A stretch of DNA of 64,000 nt from Micromonospora sp. M71_S20 (lineage in GTDB: Bacteria > Actinomycetota > Actinomycetes > Mycobacteriales > Micromonosporaceae): assembly GCF_003664255.1 (NCBI RefSeq), contig NZ_RCCV01000001.1, positions 3,720,001 to 3,784,000 of the forward strand, given 5' to 3'. A program made the position numbers and the translations under genes. Of the stretch, positions 26,984 through 35,838 are shown one piece after another; positions within the stretch are counted from its first letter, which is position 1, and every line of letters starts with the position of its first letter. The notes beneath the pieces were generated by a model, which saw only the letters and a program-made list of their open reading frames with translations, searched no databases and was not told the origin of the DNA.

Positions 26984-27643
26984 TCAGGTCACCAGGCCCC
27001 GGCGGTACGCGTACACCACGGCCTGCACCCGGTCGCGCAGGTCGAGCTTGGTGAGGATGCGGGACACGTACGTCTTGACCGTCTCCTGGCTGATCACCAG
27101 GGCCGCGGCGATCTCGCTGTTGGACAGGCCCTCCGCGATGAGTCGGAGCACCTCCAGCTCGCGCGGGGTCAGCGCGCCGCCGTTCGGGTCGCCCTCGGCC
27201 GGGCGGATGCGGGCCGCGTACCTGCCCACCAGCTGCCGGGTCACCTCCGGGGCCAGCAGCGCGGCGCCCGTCGCCACCGTGCGGATGCCGTGGAGCAGCT
27301 GCGCCGGTGGGGCGTCCTTGAGCAGGAAGCCGCTGGCGCCCGCGCGCAGTGCCTCGTAGACGTAATCGTCGAGGTTGAACGTCGTCACCACGAGGACCTT
27401 CACCGGCTCGGGGACCCCGGCACCGGCCAGCAGGCGGGTCGCCTCGATGCCGTCGAGCACCGGCATCCGGACGTCCATCACCACCACGTCCGGCCGGAGC
27501 CGAACGGCCAGGTCGACCGCCGCGCGTCCGTCGCCGCACTCGCCGACGATCTCCATGTCGGGCTGGGCGTCGATGATCGTCGCGAATCCGGCGCGGATCA
27601 GCTCCTGGTCGTCGCAGACCAGCACCCGGACCGGCGCGGTCAC
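26984..27643 (-). CDS. NarL/LuxR-type response regulator
   Basis: A 219-residue response regulator: acidic pocket 'CDDQELIRAG' (10-19), phospho-acceptor Asp57 in 'VVVMDVRMPVLDG', Thr in 'VVTTFNLDDYV', and a LuxR-type helix-turn-helix 'LTPRELEVLRLIAEGLSNSEI' (one residue trimmed in practice) near 155-175. GTG at 27643 overlaps the kinase stop. It receives phosphate from the histidine kinase next to it and binds DNA. Confidence 0.93.
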   Translation of the reverse strand: MTAPVRVLVCDDQELIRAGFATIIDAQPDMEIVGECGDGRAAVDLAVRLRPDVVVMDVRMPVLDGIEATRLLAGAGVPEPVKVLVVTTFNLDDYVYEALRAGASGFLLKDAPPAQLLHGIRTVATGAALLAPEVTRQLVGRYAARIRPAEGDPNGGALTPRELEVLRLIAEGLSNSEIAAALVISQETVKTYVSRILTKLDLRDRVQAVVYAYRRGLVT

Positions 27644-28797
27644 CACGGGTTTCCAACCGGGATCCGGGCCCGCACGAGGAAGCCGCCGCCGGTCTGCGCG
27701 CCCGCGCTGAAGTCGCCACCGAGGGCGGTGACCCGCTCGCGGAGCCCGGCGAGGCCGCGCCCGCTGCCGCCCGGGGACGCGCTGCCGGATCCGGAGCCGT
27801 CGGTGCTGATCTCCACGGTCGTCTCTCCTTCCCCGTGGTGAACGCGAACCCTGGTCCGGCTGCCGTGCGCATACTTCAGCGCGTTCGTCAGCGCCTCCTG
27901 CACCACCCGGTACGCCGCCTCCTCGGCGCTGCCGGTGGCCGCCACCGACGTGCCCTCCCGGACGAACTCGACCGGCTGCCCGGCCTGCCGGGAATGGGCG
28001 ACGAGGGCGTCCAGGTCGCCGACGGACGGCGTACGCGGATCGCTTGTGCTGTGATCCGGGTTGAGCAGGTCGAGCAGCTGCCGCAGGTCGCCGATGGCCC
28101 GGCGGCCGGTGCCGGTGATCGCGGTCAATGCCTGGTCCAGCTTGTCCGGGGCGCCCGTCAGGTAGCGCGCCGCCTCGGCCTGCACGACCATCGCCGTCAC
28201 GTGGTGGGTGACGACGTCGTGCAGCTCCCGGGCGATGCGCGTGCGCTCCGCAGTACGGGTGGCCTCCTCGACATGGCGGCGGCGTTCCGCCTCGGCGGCC
28301 CGGTTCTGGCGCAGCCACGCCCCGATGCCCCACGCGAGCGCCAGAAACAGGTAGAAGGTGGTGAACCCCGCGACGCCCTCATCCGATCCGAGCCGGTCGA
28401 GGGAGATCGCCAGGGGCACGTACGCCGCCGAGGCGAGACCCGCGACGACCCAGCGGCGCCGCTCCAGGTGGGCGCCGGCGCTGATGAGCGCGATGGCCAG
28501 TCCCGTACCCGCGATGGTGTGGTAGCCGCGGAGCTGGTCGATCGCGAAGCCGAGCGACACCAGCGCGAGGCAGACGGCCGGCCACCGACGGCGTACGGCC
28601 AGCGGCAGGCATTCCAGGGCGACGACACCGACGGTCAGCGCGTCGTACGGGCGGTCCGGGAGGTCGCCGAGCTGCGTACCCTGCCGCTCCAGAGCCGGGA
28701 CCACCGCCGCGAGGGCGAGGGCCAGGGCGAACGGGAGATCCCGGACCGTGATCGGCCACTGCCGCCACAGATCCGGGAGCCTCCGGAGCTTGATCAC
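27640..28797 (-). CDS. Membrane histidine kinase (HisKA_3 type)
   Basis: A 385-residue sensor kinase with about six hydrophobic segments in the first 165 residues, a dimerisation/phospho-acceptor helix with His193 in 'RIARELHDVVTHHV', and a GHKL ATPase region ('EEAAYRVVQEALTNALKYAH'; 'GRGLAGLRERV'). GTG at 28797 overlaps the stop of the CPBP gene by 4 bp. It has no sizeable outside domain, so it probably senses a membrane or envelope signal. Confidence 0.92.
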   Translation of the reverse strand: MIKLRRLPDLWRQWPITVRDLPFALALALAAVVPALERQGTQLGDLPDRPYDALTVGVVALECLPLAVRRRWPAVCLALVSLGFAIDQLRGYHTIAGTGLAIALISAGAHLERRRWVVAGLASAAYVPLAISLDRLGSDEGVAGFTTFYLFLALAWGIGAWLRQNRAAEAERRRHVEEATRTAERTRIARELHDVVTHHVTAMVVQAEAARYLTGAPDKLDQALTAITGTGRRAIGDLRQLLDLLNPDHSTSDPRTPSVGDLDALVAHSRQAGQPVEFVREGTSVAATGSAEEAAYRVVQEALTNALKYAHGSRTRVRVHHGEGETTVEISTDGSGSGSASPGGSGRGLAGLRERVTALGGDFSAGAQTGGGFLVRARIPVGNPW

Positions 28798-29630
28798 TGG
28801 GTGACTGTAGCGGTTGCCGGGGCCTGCGCCGTGCGGTGGCGGCGCGGGACGATGTGCCCGCGGCGCTTGGCCAGCCACAGGAACACCACGGTCAGCACCA
28901 CGCCGGCCAGCACCGCGTACAGGCTGCCCTCCGGCCCGAAAGCGCCGCCGCTGAGCGCGACCGGCCCCGACGTCGAGGCCTCGAGCAGCCCCTTCGACTC
29001 GCCGTTGCCCGAGACCACGACGCTGAAGATGCCGCCGGCGGCGAAATTCCAGCCGAAGTGCAGGCCGATCGGGACCCACAGGTTCCGGGTGGCGGCGTAG
29101 CAGGCGGCCAGCATGAACCCGGCCTCGATGGCGATGGCGGTCGCCCCCCACAGGGTGGCGTCCGGGTTCACCAGGTGGATCGCGCCGAACACCACGCCGG
29201 TCAGGGCGAGAGCGATCCAGGTGCCCGTACGCTCCTCGATGATGCGGAACAGTACCCCCCGGAACAGCAGCTCCTCGGTGACCGCGACGGCCACCATGAA
29301 TCCGAGCAGACCCAGCGCTCGCGTCGGCGAACCCCAGCCCTCGATGTGGTAACCGCCGAGGAACGCGATGTTGGCGATGACGGCCGCGAACATGGCGAAG
29401 CCGATGAGCGTCCCGCGGCCCAGCTTCCCGCCCCAACCGTCCTGGCCGAGCTCGGTCGGCTCACGGCGCTCGGTGCGCCGCACGACCCACCGGTAGACGA
29501 CCACGCCCAGCACCGCCGTCACAGCGCCGATCACCAAGGTGAGGAAGAAGTTGCCCTCGACGGCGGCCATGCTCTGCCCGCCGACGAGGACGACGGCGGC
29601 GACGGCGAGAAGTTGTTTGACGAAGCGCAT
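28794..29630 (-). CDS. CPBP-family intramembrane metalloprotease
   Basis: A 278-residue membrane protein with an N-terminal hydrophobic start and the CPBP/Abi motifs 'VTEELLFRGVLF' (EE at 119-120), 'VVFGAIHL' and 'GLHFGWNF', which supply the catalytic Glu and His residues. ATG at 29630 follows AAGGAG. As first gene of an operon with a two-component system, it may cleave a membrane signal or be controlled by the kinase pair. The substrate is unknown. Confidence 0.88.
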   Translation of the reverse strand: MRFVKQLLAVAAVVLVGGQSMAAVEGNFFLTLVIGAVTAVLGVVVYRWVVRRTERREPTELGQDGWGGKLGRGTLIGFAMFAAVIANIAFLGGYHIEGWGSPTRALGLLGFMVAVAVTEELLFRGVLFRIIEERTGTWIALALTGVVFGAIHLVNPDATLWGATAIAIEAGFMLAACYAATRNLWVPIGLHFGWNFAAGGIFSVVVSGNGESKGLLEASTSGPVALSGGAFGPEGSLYAVLAGVVLTVVFLWLAKRRGHIVPRRHRTAQAPATATVTQ

Positions 29631-29880
29631 GCTGACTCCTTCGCAGACCGCGACCGGAGCGTCGCGGACACAAAGAAACCTATGGAGTTCCGTCGCCACA
29701 ATCGTCCCCGTGCGGTGGACACTTGCGGGTAGCTCGCACGGGGGACATGACCCTCTCCGGAGTCCGGAAACCCGGTCAGACATGGCGAGATCCGCCGCCC
29801 GCCGCGCCCCGTCCGGCCGTGGGACCTGGACGAACCGGCATCGACAGTGCGTCCCATCCGCTCACGATCTTGGAGGTACC

Positions 29881-30546
29881 TTGAAGCTCCTGCTTACGTC
29901 CGGCGGTGTGACGAACCCAAGCATCCATTCGGCGCTCGTGCAGCTTCTCGGTAAGCCGGTCTCCGAGTGCCGGGCCCTCTGCGTCCCGACAGCACAGTGG
30001 GGTCACCCGATGTGCGGACCGGCATCGGTGCAGGGCTTCGTGGCGGCCGACCCCGCTTCCGGTTGGCGGTACCTGTCTGGCCTGGGCTGGGCTTCGCTCG
30101 GTGTCCTCGAGCTCACGGCGCTGCCCAGCATCGGCGCAGAGCGATGGATTCCCTGGGTCCGGGAGACCGATGTGCTGCTGGTCGACGGTGGCGACGCGAC
30201 GTACCTGTGTCACTGGATGCGAGAGTCCGGGCTGGCCGATCTGCTGCCCTCGCTGCTCGACACCGTCTGGGTGGGGGTGAGCGCGGGAAGCATGGTGATG
30301 ACACCCCGGATCGGGTCCTACTTCGTCGAGTGGCCGTCGGCGCCGGACGACCGAGCTTTGGGAGTCGTCGACTTCTCGATCTTCCCGCACCTGAACCTCT
30401 TCCCCGCGAACACCCTGGCCGACGCCGAGCGGTGGGCGGCCGACATCGGCGTCCCGGCCTACGCCATCGACGAACAGACGGCCATCAAGGTCGTCGACGG
30501 CTCCGTCGAGGTGATTTCTGAAGGGCAATGGACGAAATTCGGGTAA
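29881..30546 (+). CDS. Peptidase E-like serine peptidase (family S51)
   Basis: A 221-residue S51-family protein. The nucleophile elbow is 'VGVSAGSMVM' (Ser134), with 'DVLLVDGGDATYL' before it and 'FSIFPHLNLFPANT' after it. Family members cleave Asp-X dipeptides or related compounds (cyanophycinase). TTG at 29881 follows GGAGG. Single gene; cytoplasmic. Confidence 0.88.
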   Translation: MKLLLTSGGVTNPSIHSALVQLLGKPVSECRALCVPTAQWGHPMCGPASVQGFVAADPASGWRYLSGLGWASLGVLELTALPSIGAERWIPWVRETDVLLVDGGDATYLCHWMRESGLADLLPSLLDTVWVGVSAGSMVMTPRIGSYFVEWPSAPDDRALGVVDFSIFPHLNLFPANTLADAERWAADIGVPAYAIDEQTAIKVVDGSVEVISEGQWTKFG

Positions 30547-31015
30547 TTGTCAGCTCGGCGGCCATCCGGGTCTGCCGCGATCCGCGTAGCCGAGTGGCGA
30601 CATCGCTCCTGTGCAGTGCAGACGCGCAGGCCGCAGCCTCTACTGGTGGTCGTGCCCGAGGGTGAGGCCTGGACCGCCCCTCGGCAGGCAACGGCCGCGC
30701 TGGCCGAGGCGAGGTGGCACTGGTGCCGTCGCCGGGTGTGCACGCTGGGCCCATGCCTGCGCCGGTGAAGTCAGGTCGACCGGTCACGGCAGTGGTTGAC
30801 CGGACTGGTCGGCGCTGACGGACACGCGCTTTCCGGCAGGACCGAGCCAGCCCTCTGGCCGAGCATCGATAACGCCATGGAACGCACGGTCGGCGGCATG
30901 AGCGTGCACCTGGGTTCCATGTGTCATCGACCTGACCGAAACTGGCTGCGGTAGCCTCCGGGGCCGGCAGCATCAGAAAGTTGCAGGCGCGGCACGCCGC
31001 GAGCACGCGATAACC
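30547..31015. other. Gene-poor stretch
   Basis: No gene, RNA or repeat that I can support in 469 bp between peptidase E and the SMI1-type gene. Confidence 0.4.
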
Positions 31016-31777
31016 ATGGTTGCAGGGAGCAGACCCATCGACGCCTCCGACACGATCACCCTGTGGCGGCCCACCGGACAGGCTGAACTCGACCTTGTTG
31101 CGGCGTCCGGATGGCGGGCTTGGCCACCACGTCTGCCGGACCAGCCGATCTTCTATCCGGTACTCAACCGCTGGTACGCCACAAAGATCGCCCGCGAGTG
31201 GAATGTCCCTGCCGGGGGCGTCGGCTACGTAACCCGGTTCGAGGTCCAGCGTGCGTACCTGAACCGTCACGAGGTTCATCAGGTCGGTGGCCGCGACGTG
31301 CTGGAGTACTGGATCCCCGCAGAGGAGCTTGCCGACCTCAACGCTCACATCGTCGGCGCGATCATCGAGGAAGCCGACTACCGCGGTCCCGTGGACGACC
31401 AGGAGTTCACCGACGTCCATCACGCGCTGGGCAGAGAGCTACCGACCGCGTGGCGGGCCTACCTGCAAGGTGCGTCGTGGTTCCGGCGAGGGTGGATGAC
31501 AGGCGGAGCCTATGTTCGGCTCAACACGCCGCGCGAGATGCTCGAGCTGCACCAGGCATGGGATGAGAGCACCGACGCGCACCCCGGCATCGCGATCATC
31601 GGCGGTGACGGATCCCGCGAACAGCTCGTGCTCGACCTGCGCAGCGACCCCGCACCGGTGCTGCTGGTCGACATCACCAGCAGCGGATGGGACAACGCCA
31701 TCCGGCAAGCCGATGATGTCGGCGAACTCATCGACCGCATCGAGGCGGGCACCTTCGCGTTCGACTTCGAGGATTAG
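31016..31777 (+). CDS. Two-domain SMI1/KNR4-like protein
   Basis: A 253-residue protein. The N-terminal domain (about 12-120) has 'ITLWRPTGQAELDLVAASGW' and 'VTRFEVQRAYLNRHEV', a small domain often fused to immunity-type modules in actinobacteria. The C-terminal part (about 125-250) resembles SMI1/KNR4 ('ELPTAWRAYLQGASWFRRGW'; 'IGGDGSREQLVLDLRSD'). SMI1/KNR4 proteins often neutralise toxins of contact or polymorphic systems. No toxin is visible nearby. Confidence 0.65.
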   Translation: MVAGSRPIDASDTITLWRPTGQAELDLVAASGWRAWPPRLPDQPIFYPVLNRWYATKIAREWNVPAGGVGYVTRFEVQRAYLNRHEVHQVGGRDVLEYWIPAEELADLNAHIVGAIIEEADYRGPVDDQEFTDVHHALGRELPTAWRAYLQGASWFRRGWMTGGAYVRLNTPREMLELHQAWDESTDAHPGIAIIGGDGSREQLVLDLRSDPAPVLLVDITSSGWDNAIRQADDVGELIDRIEAGTFAFDFED

Positions 31778-31963
31778 CGGACATCGGCAAGCGGCCCAAC
31801 GCGCACCTCGCGGCAGATGCGGATGCCGCTACAGGGGGCTCTGAGCCGCTCGCCTACACGTTGTCGCGCCCGGCTATCTCGTCGCTGGACATCCGGCTGA
31901 TCGTCCTGCCGACTCCGGTCTCCATCAGCGTCCGCAATGGTGGGACGAGACGGCTTTCCGATC

Positions 31964-32389
31964 TCAGATCCGGGTCATGGTGGAGGCGTAGCCGCCTCCG
32001 CCGGGGTAGGTCCATTCGCCGGTGACCGTGGTGTCGTCGGCGCTGAACGTGCCCTCGTAGTAGGCCGGGCTGCCTTTCGCGCCGGCCCAGATAATCAGCT
32101 TGTCGCCGACGAGTTCGTAGACGTAGTCGAAGGTGTTGCCGGCCGCGTCGTAGAACCGCGACACCACGTCCGCGCCGACCGGCTCGCCGAACGGGTGCAG
32201 GTTGCCGATGACCTCCAGACCGGTGACGGGTTGGCCGAACTGGCTCAGTTCGATGTGCTGGAGCAGGAAGAACCGGCCGGCCATCCACTCGTACCGCACA
32301 GTTCCCTCGGCGCCGCCGGTTACCGACCAGGTGCCGACCAGGCGGTCCAGTGCGGTCAGTTCGGCGCTCGGCTGGGTGTTCTCAGACAT
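31964..32389 (-). CDS. DUF1579-like protein
   Basis: A 141-residue protein with 'LDRLVGTWSVTGGAEGTVRY' and 'GKFFLLQHIELSQFGQPV'-like spacing (residues 17-60), typical of DUF1579/lipocalin-like small barrels. It is divergent from the DUF998 gene. Its 30-nt leader ending in GAGGAGGA is 29/30 identical to that of its partner. Function unknown. Confidence 0.75.
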   Translation of the reverse strand: MSENTQPSAELTALDRLVGTWSVTGGAEGTVRYEWMAGRFFLLQHIELSQFGQPVTGLEVIGNLHPFGEPVGADVVSRFYDAAGNTFDYVYELVGDKLIIWAGAKGSPAYYEGTFSADDTTVTGEWTYPGGGGYASTMTRI

Positions 32390-32393
32390 CGTG

Positions 32394-32535
32394 TCCTCCT
32401 CGGTGGGTGTTTGCCGGTACCTCGGAGGCGGCGCCCGGGCTTTGACATCGACACGATGTGACTCAGGTCGCACTTCTCGTGCGTCAAAGTTCGCGGTGCG
32501 GGCGCGAGGTAGCGGCAAACACCCACCGAGGAGGA
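32394..32535. promoter_or_regulatory. Mirror-image divergent promoter/leader region
   Basis: The 30 bp at 32394-32423 and 32506-32535 are inverted copies with one mismatch. Each is the 5' leader of one divergent gene and ends with its ribosome site GAGGAGGA. Inside them CTTTGAC (32440-32446) and GTCAAAG (32483-32489) are placed with exactly the same centre. The region is an inverted duplication that probably gives both genes the same promoter and translation control. Confidence 0.75.
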
Positions 32536-32539
32536 AGTC

Positions 32540-33181
32540 ATGACCACCATCGCCGCCACCGTTCCTGCCGTCCGCCGCTCGTCCGACCGCCTGCTCCTTG
32601 CCGGCGGCCTCGCCGGACCGGTCTTTTTAACCTCGGCCGTGACGCAGATGCTCATGCGGGAGGGCTACGACATCACACGGCACCCGATCAGCCAGCTGGC
32701 CACCGGAAGTCTCGGCTGGATCCAGATCACCACGTTCGTGCTCGCCGGCCTCGGCGGGATCGCCCTCGCCATCGGTGTCCGGCGCACGGTCACCGAGGGC
32801 ACCGGCCGGCGTGTGCTGCCGATCTTCGTCGGGATCTTCGGTGCCGGGCTCGTCGCGGCCGGGGTGTTCACCATGGATCCGGAGTACGGCTTCCCGGTAG
32901 GGACTCCTGACGGGCCGGTCGACGAGATGTCCTGGCACAGCATCGCGCACTCGGCGGCGGCCGCCATTGCCTTCACCGCGCTGGCCGTCGCCGCCATCGT
33001 GCTGACCATCCGTCACGTCCGCCGTCGGGCCGCCCTGGCGGCGATACTGAACGGCCTCGCCGCGCTCATCCTGCTGATGCCGATGTCGCCGAGCCACATG
33101 AGCATCCAGATCGCCGTGAACGGCCTGGTCGCCTTCACCTGGACGACGGTCGTCGCCCTCTCCCTGCGCCGTTCGAGCTGA
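32540..33181 (+). CDS. DUF998-family membrane protein
   Basis: A 213-residue protein with six hydrophobic segments and the family start 'YDITRHPISQLATGSLGWIQ' (residues 38-57), plus 'MSWHSIAHSAAAA'. Function unknown; integral to the cytoplasmic membrane. It shares a duplicated leader with the divergent DUF1579-like gene. The DGPF/ECF pair follows on the same strand 36 bp later. Confidence 0.85.
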   Translation: MTTIAATVPAVRRSSDRLLLAGGLAGPVFLTSAVTQMLMREGYDITRHPISQLATGSLGWIQITTFVLAGLGGIALAIGVRRTVTEGTGRRVLPIFVGIFGAGLVAAGVFTMDPEYGFPVGTPDGPVDEMSWHSIAHSAAAAIAFTALAVAAIVLTIRHVRRRAALAAILNGLAALILLMPMSPSHMSIQIAVNGLVAFTWTTVVALSLRRSS

Positions 33182-33217
33182 TCGGCGTAGCGTGATCCGA
33201 GCCCCGCGAACACGAGG

Positions 33218-33595
33218 ATGACCATGAAGTATCTGCTGCTCAGCTACACACCGGCCGCCGCCTGGGACGCCGCGACCGCCGACACCCCGTCCGAGGAGGC
33301 GCTGGCCGCGTTCGCCGCATACCAGCGGTTCGAGCAGGAGCTGATCGAGACCGGCGAGTTCGTCAGCAGCGAGGGACTCGGTCACCCGGCGGTCAGCACC
33401 ACGGTCCGCAAGACCCCGACCGGCGTGGTCGCCACCGACGGCCCGTTCGTCGAGCTCAAGGAGGTCCTGGCCAGCTTCGCGGTGATCGACGTGGGCAGCC
33501 AGGAGCGCGCCGTCGAGATCGTCTCGCGGATGGTCGAGGTTCTGGGCGAGCCGATGGAGATCCGGCCGATCATGGGCGCGGACTTCGCGGCATGA
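33218..33595 (+). CDS. YCII/DGPF-domain protein
   Basis: A 125-residue protein with 'MKYLLLSYTP', 'SSEGLGHPAVSTTVRKTPTG' and 'DGPFVELKEVLASFAVIDVG'. 'DGPF' names the family (YCII-related, ferredoxin-like fold). These genes sit beside ECF group 42 sigma factors, as here (33660). The protein may be a sensor or an enzyme for small metabolites. ATG at 33218 or 33224. Confidence 0.9.
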   Translation: MTMKYLLLSYTPAAAWDAATADTPSEEALAAFAAYQRFEQELIETGEFVSSEGLGHPAVSTTVRKTPTGVVATDGPFVELKEVLASFAVIDVGSQERAVEIVSRMVEVLGEPMEIRPIMGADFAA

Positions 33596-33659
33596 CCCGC
33601 CGCATCCAGCATCGCCGGACTGCGGCAGGCCGGGAGGGCACCCGAACGGCGGTACCGGC

Positions 33660-34898
33660 GTGACGCCGGACGTCGAGCACCTGCTGCGCACCGAGGCGCC
33701 GCAGGTCCTCGGTGCGCTGGTGCGGCGCTTCGGCCACTTCGACATCGCCGAGGACGCGGTACAGGAGGCCCTGCTCGTCGCAAGCCGAGCGTGGCCGACG
33801 GACGGCGTTCCGGAGAACCCGCGCAGCTGGCTGATCCGGATCGGGTACCGGCGGATGGTCGACCTGCTCCGCACCGACCAGGCCCGACGCCGTCGCGAGC
33901 GGCACGCCGGCATGAGCGAGCTGGCGATGCGGGACCCGATCCGCCAGGCAGGCCGTGCGCAGGAAGCCGACGACAGTCTCACGCTCCTGCTGCTGTGCTG
34001 CCACCCCGCGCTGAGCCCCACCTCCCAGGTGGCGCTCACCCTCCGCGCGGTCGGCGGCCTGACGACCGCGGAGATCGCACACGCGTACGGGACGAGTGAG
34101 AACACCATGGGCGCCCGGATCAGCCGCGCCAAGCAGCGACTGGCCCGCGCCGGCGCCCGGTTCACCCCGCCGACCGACGCCGACCGCGACAGCCGGATGA
34201 ACGCCGTCATGCAGGTGCTCTACCTGATCTTCAACGAGGGCTACACCGCCTCCACCGGAGACGAGCTCTCTCGCGTGGACCTCACCCGCGAGGCGATCCG
34301 GCTGACCCGCATGCTCCGCGACTCCCTGCCGGACGACCCCGAGGTGACCGGGCTGCTCGCTCTGATGCTGCTCACCGAGTCGCGGCGCGCTGCCCGTACC
34401 GACGGCGACGAACTGGTGCCGCTGGACGAGCAGGACCGGACACGGTGGGATCCCGAGCTGATCCGCGAGGGCACCGAGCTGATCGACAGCGTCTGGCGGC
34501 GGTGCGAGGTCGGCACGTACCAGTTGCAGGCCGCGGTTGCGGCCGTGCACGCCGCGGCCGCGTCGCCGGACCGCACGGACTGGCCCCAGATCGCGGCGCT
34601 GTACCTGGGACTGGAACGGCTCAGTCCGACCGCGCCGGTACGGCTGAGCCGGGTGGTCGCAGTCGCGCACGCGTACGGGCCGACCCGGGGGCTGGCACTG
34701 CTCGACGACCTCAACCGGGGCTACCACTTGGACGAGGATCCGCTGACCCGGCAACGCGAACGCGCGATCCGCGCACATCTGCTTGAGATGACCGGTGACA
34801 CGGCCAGCGCGGCGGCGCGGTACCGCGAAGCAGCCGCTCTGACCCATAACCAGTTCGAAGAGCGGTACCTCCAACGCCGAGCCCACCGCCTCGGCTGA
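33660..34898 (+). CDS. ECF sigma factor with C-terminal extension (ECF42-like)
   Basis: A 412-residue sigma factor. Sigma-70 region 2 lies in residues about 10-80 ('HFDIAEDAVQEALLVA'; 'PRSWLIRIGYRRMVDLLR') and region 4 at about 115-170 ('LTTAEIAHAYGTSENTMGARI'; one residue over in practice). A long TPR-like C-terminal domain (180-412) contains 'YLIFNEGYTAS' and 'RAIRAHLLEMTGDTASA'. This domain replaces an anti-sigma factor in ECF42. It likely transcribes the adjacent DGPF gene. Confidence 0.9.
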   Translation: MTPDVEHLLRTEAPQVLGALVRRFGHFDIAEDAVQEALLVASRAWPTDGVPENPRSWLIRIGYRRMVDLLRTDQARRRRERHAGMSELAMRDPIRQAGRAQEADDSLTLLLLCCHPALSPTSQVALTLRAVGGLTTAEIAHAYGTSENTMGARISRAKQRLARAGARFTPPTDADRDSRMNAVMQVLYLIFNEGYTASTGDELSRVDLTREAIRLTRMLRDSLPDDPEVTGLLALMLLTESRRAARTDGDELVPLDEQDRTRWDPELIREGTELIDSVWRRCEVGTYQLQAAVAAVHAAAASPDRTDWPQIAALYLGLERLSPTAPVRLSRVVAVAHAYGPTRGLALLDDLNRGYHLDEDPLTRQRERAIRAHLLEMTGDTASAAARYREAAALTHNQFEERYLQRRAHRLG

Positions 34899-34946
34899 CC
34901 GATCGTCGGCCGGCGTCCGCTCATCGGCAGAGCCCTGAGCGGCTGA

Positions 34947-35050
34947 TCATGTTCCGGAGGCGATGTAGGCAGCGAGGATGTAGTTGGGGTGCCGGTCGAG
35001 GTTCTTACGGGCGCGGTCGTAGCGCGTGGTGGTTCGCGGGTCGGCATCGT
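34947..35050 (-). pseudogene. Tyrosine integrase C-terminal remnant
   Basis: On the minus strand 'HADPRTTTRYDRARKNLDRH' and 'PNYILAAYIASGT' match the end of actinobacterial tyrosine recombinases, including the Tyr nucleophile in 'TRYDRAR'. Upstream coding is lost. It lies about 1.9 kb left of the first tRNA-Arg repeat, as expected for debris of an integrated element. The rest of 34899-35248 holds no gene. Confidence 0.6.
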
Positions 35051-35248
35051 GTGGTCGCTCATCAGCAGCAGGCGCAGCATGGCGGACGCGTTTGCCACGC
35101 CCTGGTGGGCCAGCGCAGCAGCACGGCGGACATCAAGCCGTGGCGATAACCGGCTGGGCGAGAAGCCCAGCGGAAGTCGAGTACTGTGATCGGGATTGAC
35201 ATCCCGGCCACCCCACGCACCGACTCCGACCCGGGCGGATGAGGCTCT

Positions 35249-35278
35249 CGTCAGCGTCAGCGTCAGCGTCAGCGTCAG
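35249..35278 (-). repeat. Five perfect copies of a CGTCAG hexamer
   Basis: Five tandem copies of CGTCAG. The TetR stop codon lies in the last copy; on the minus strand each further copy supplies another in-frame TGA. Confidence 0.9.
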
Positions 35279-35838
35279 CCCGTCTCCGCTCGGATCGCCG
35301 ACAGCATGACGTCACGGGCCGGTACGGGTGAGTCCTCGGTGATGCGGGTGAGCCCGGCGAGCCCGACCCCGAGCATGAGGATCCGCCAGGCGGCCGTTCG
35401 CGCATGCGCGGCGTCGGAGTCCGCGGCCAAGACGGAGGCGAGGACGTCGGTCAGCCGGGTGAGCGTCTCGACGTAGCTCCTCGCGACGAGGGGCCGCTGC
35501 TGCGCGTGTGCGTTTGCCTCGGCCCACCGCGCAAGCGCGTGCCCGTCCCCGTCGGTGCTGACGAGGTCGGCGAAGAAGAGCACGAGGGCGTCGTACGCAG
35601 AGAGGCCCTGGATCTCGTGCTCGTACTCATCGATCTGCTGCGCGGCGTAGAGCCGCCAGGCCTCCCCGGCGAGCTCGTCGGTCGACGCGAAGTGGTGGTG
35701 GATCTGGCCCTGCGACCCGCCAAGCTCGTCCGCCACGATTCTGGCCGTCACCGCACTCAAACCGTCGCGCCCGACCACGGCGGCCGCCGCCTCCACGATC
35801 GAGCGGCGCCGCTCGGCACGCGCCAGATACGCCATCAT
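35275..35838 (-). CDS. TetR-family transcriptional regulator
   Basis: A 187-residue TetR regulator with an N-terminal helix-turn-helix ('RRSIVEAAAAVVGRDGLSAV'; 'VADELGGSQGQIHHHF') and an all-helical ligand domain. The ATG at 35838 overlaps the stop of the FBP-domain gene (ATGA). A perfect 29-bp spaced palindrome at 36380-36408 in front of that operon is the likely operator, implying self-repression together with the partner gene. Confidence 0.88.
   Translation of the reverse strand: MMAYLARAERRRSIVEAAAAVVGRDGLSAVTARIVADELGGSQGQIHHHFASTDELAGEAWRLYAAQQIDEYEHEIQGLSAYDALVLFFADLVSTDGDGHALARWAEANAHAQQRPLVARSYVETLTRLTDVLASVLAADSDAAHARTAAWRILMLGVGLAGLTRITEDSPVPARDVMLSAIRAETG

Noticed and set aside
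35249..35278. CRISPR-like or satellite array
   Set aside because: Unit of six bases with no spacers; a simple microsatellite.
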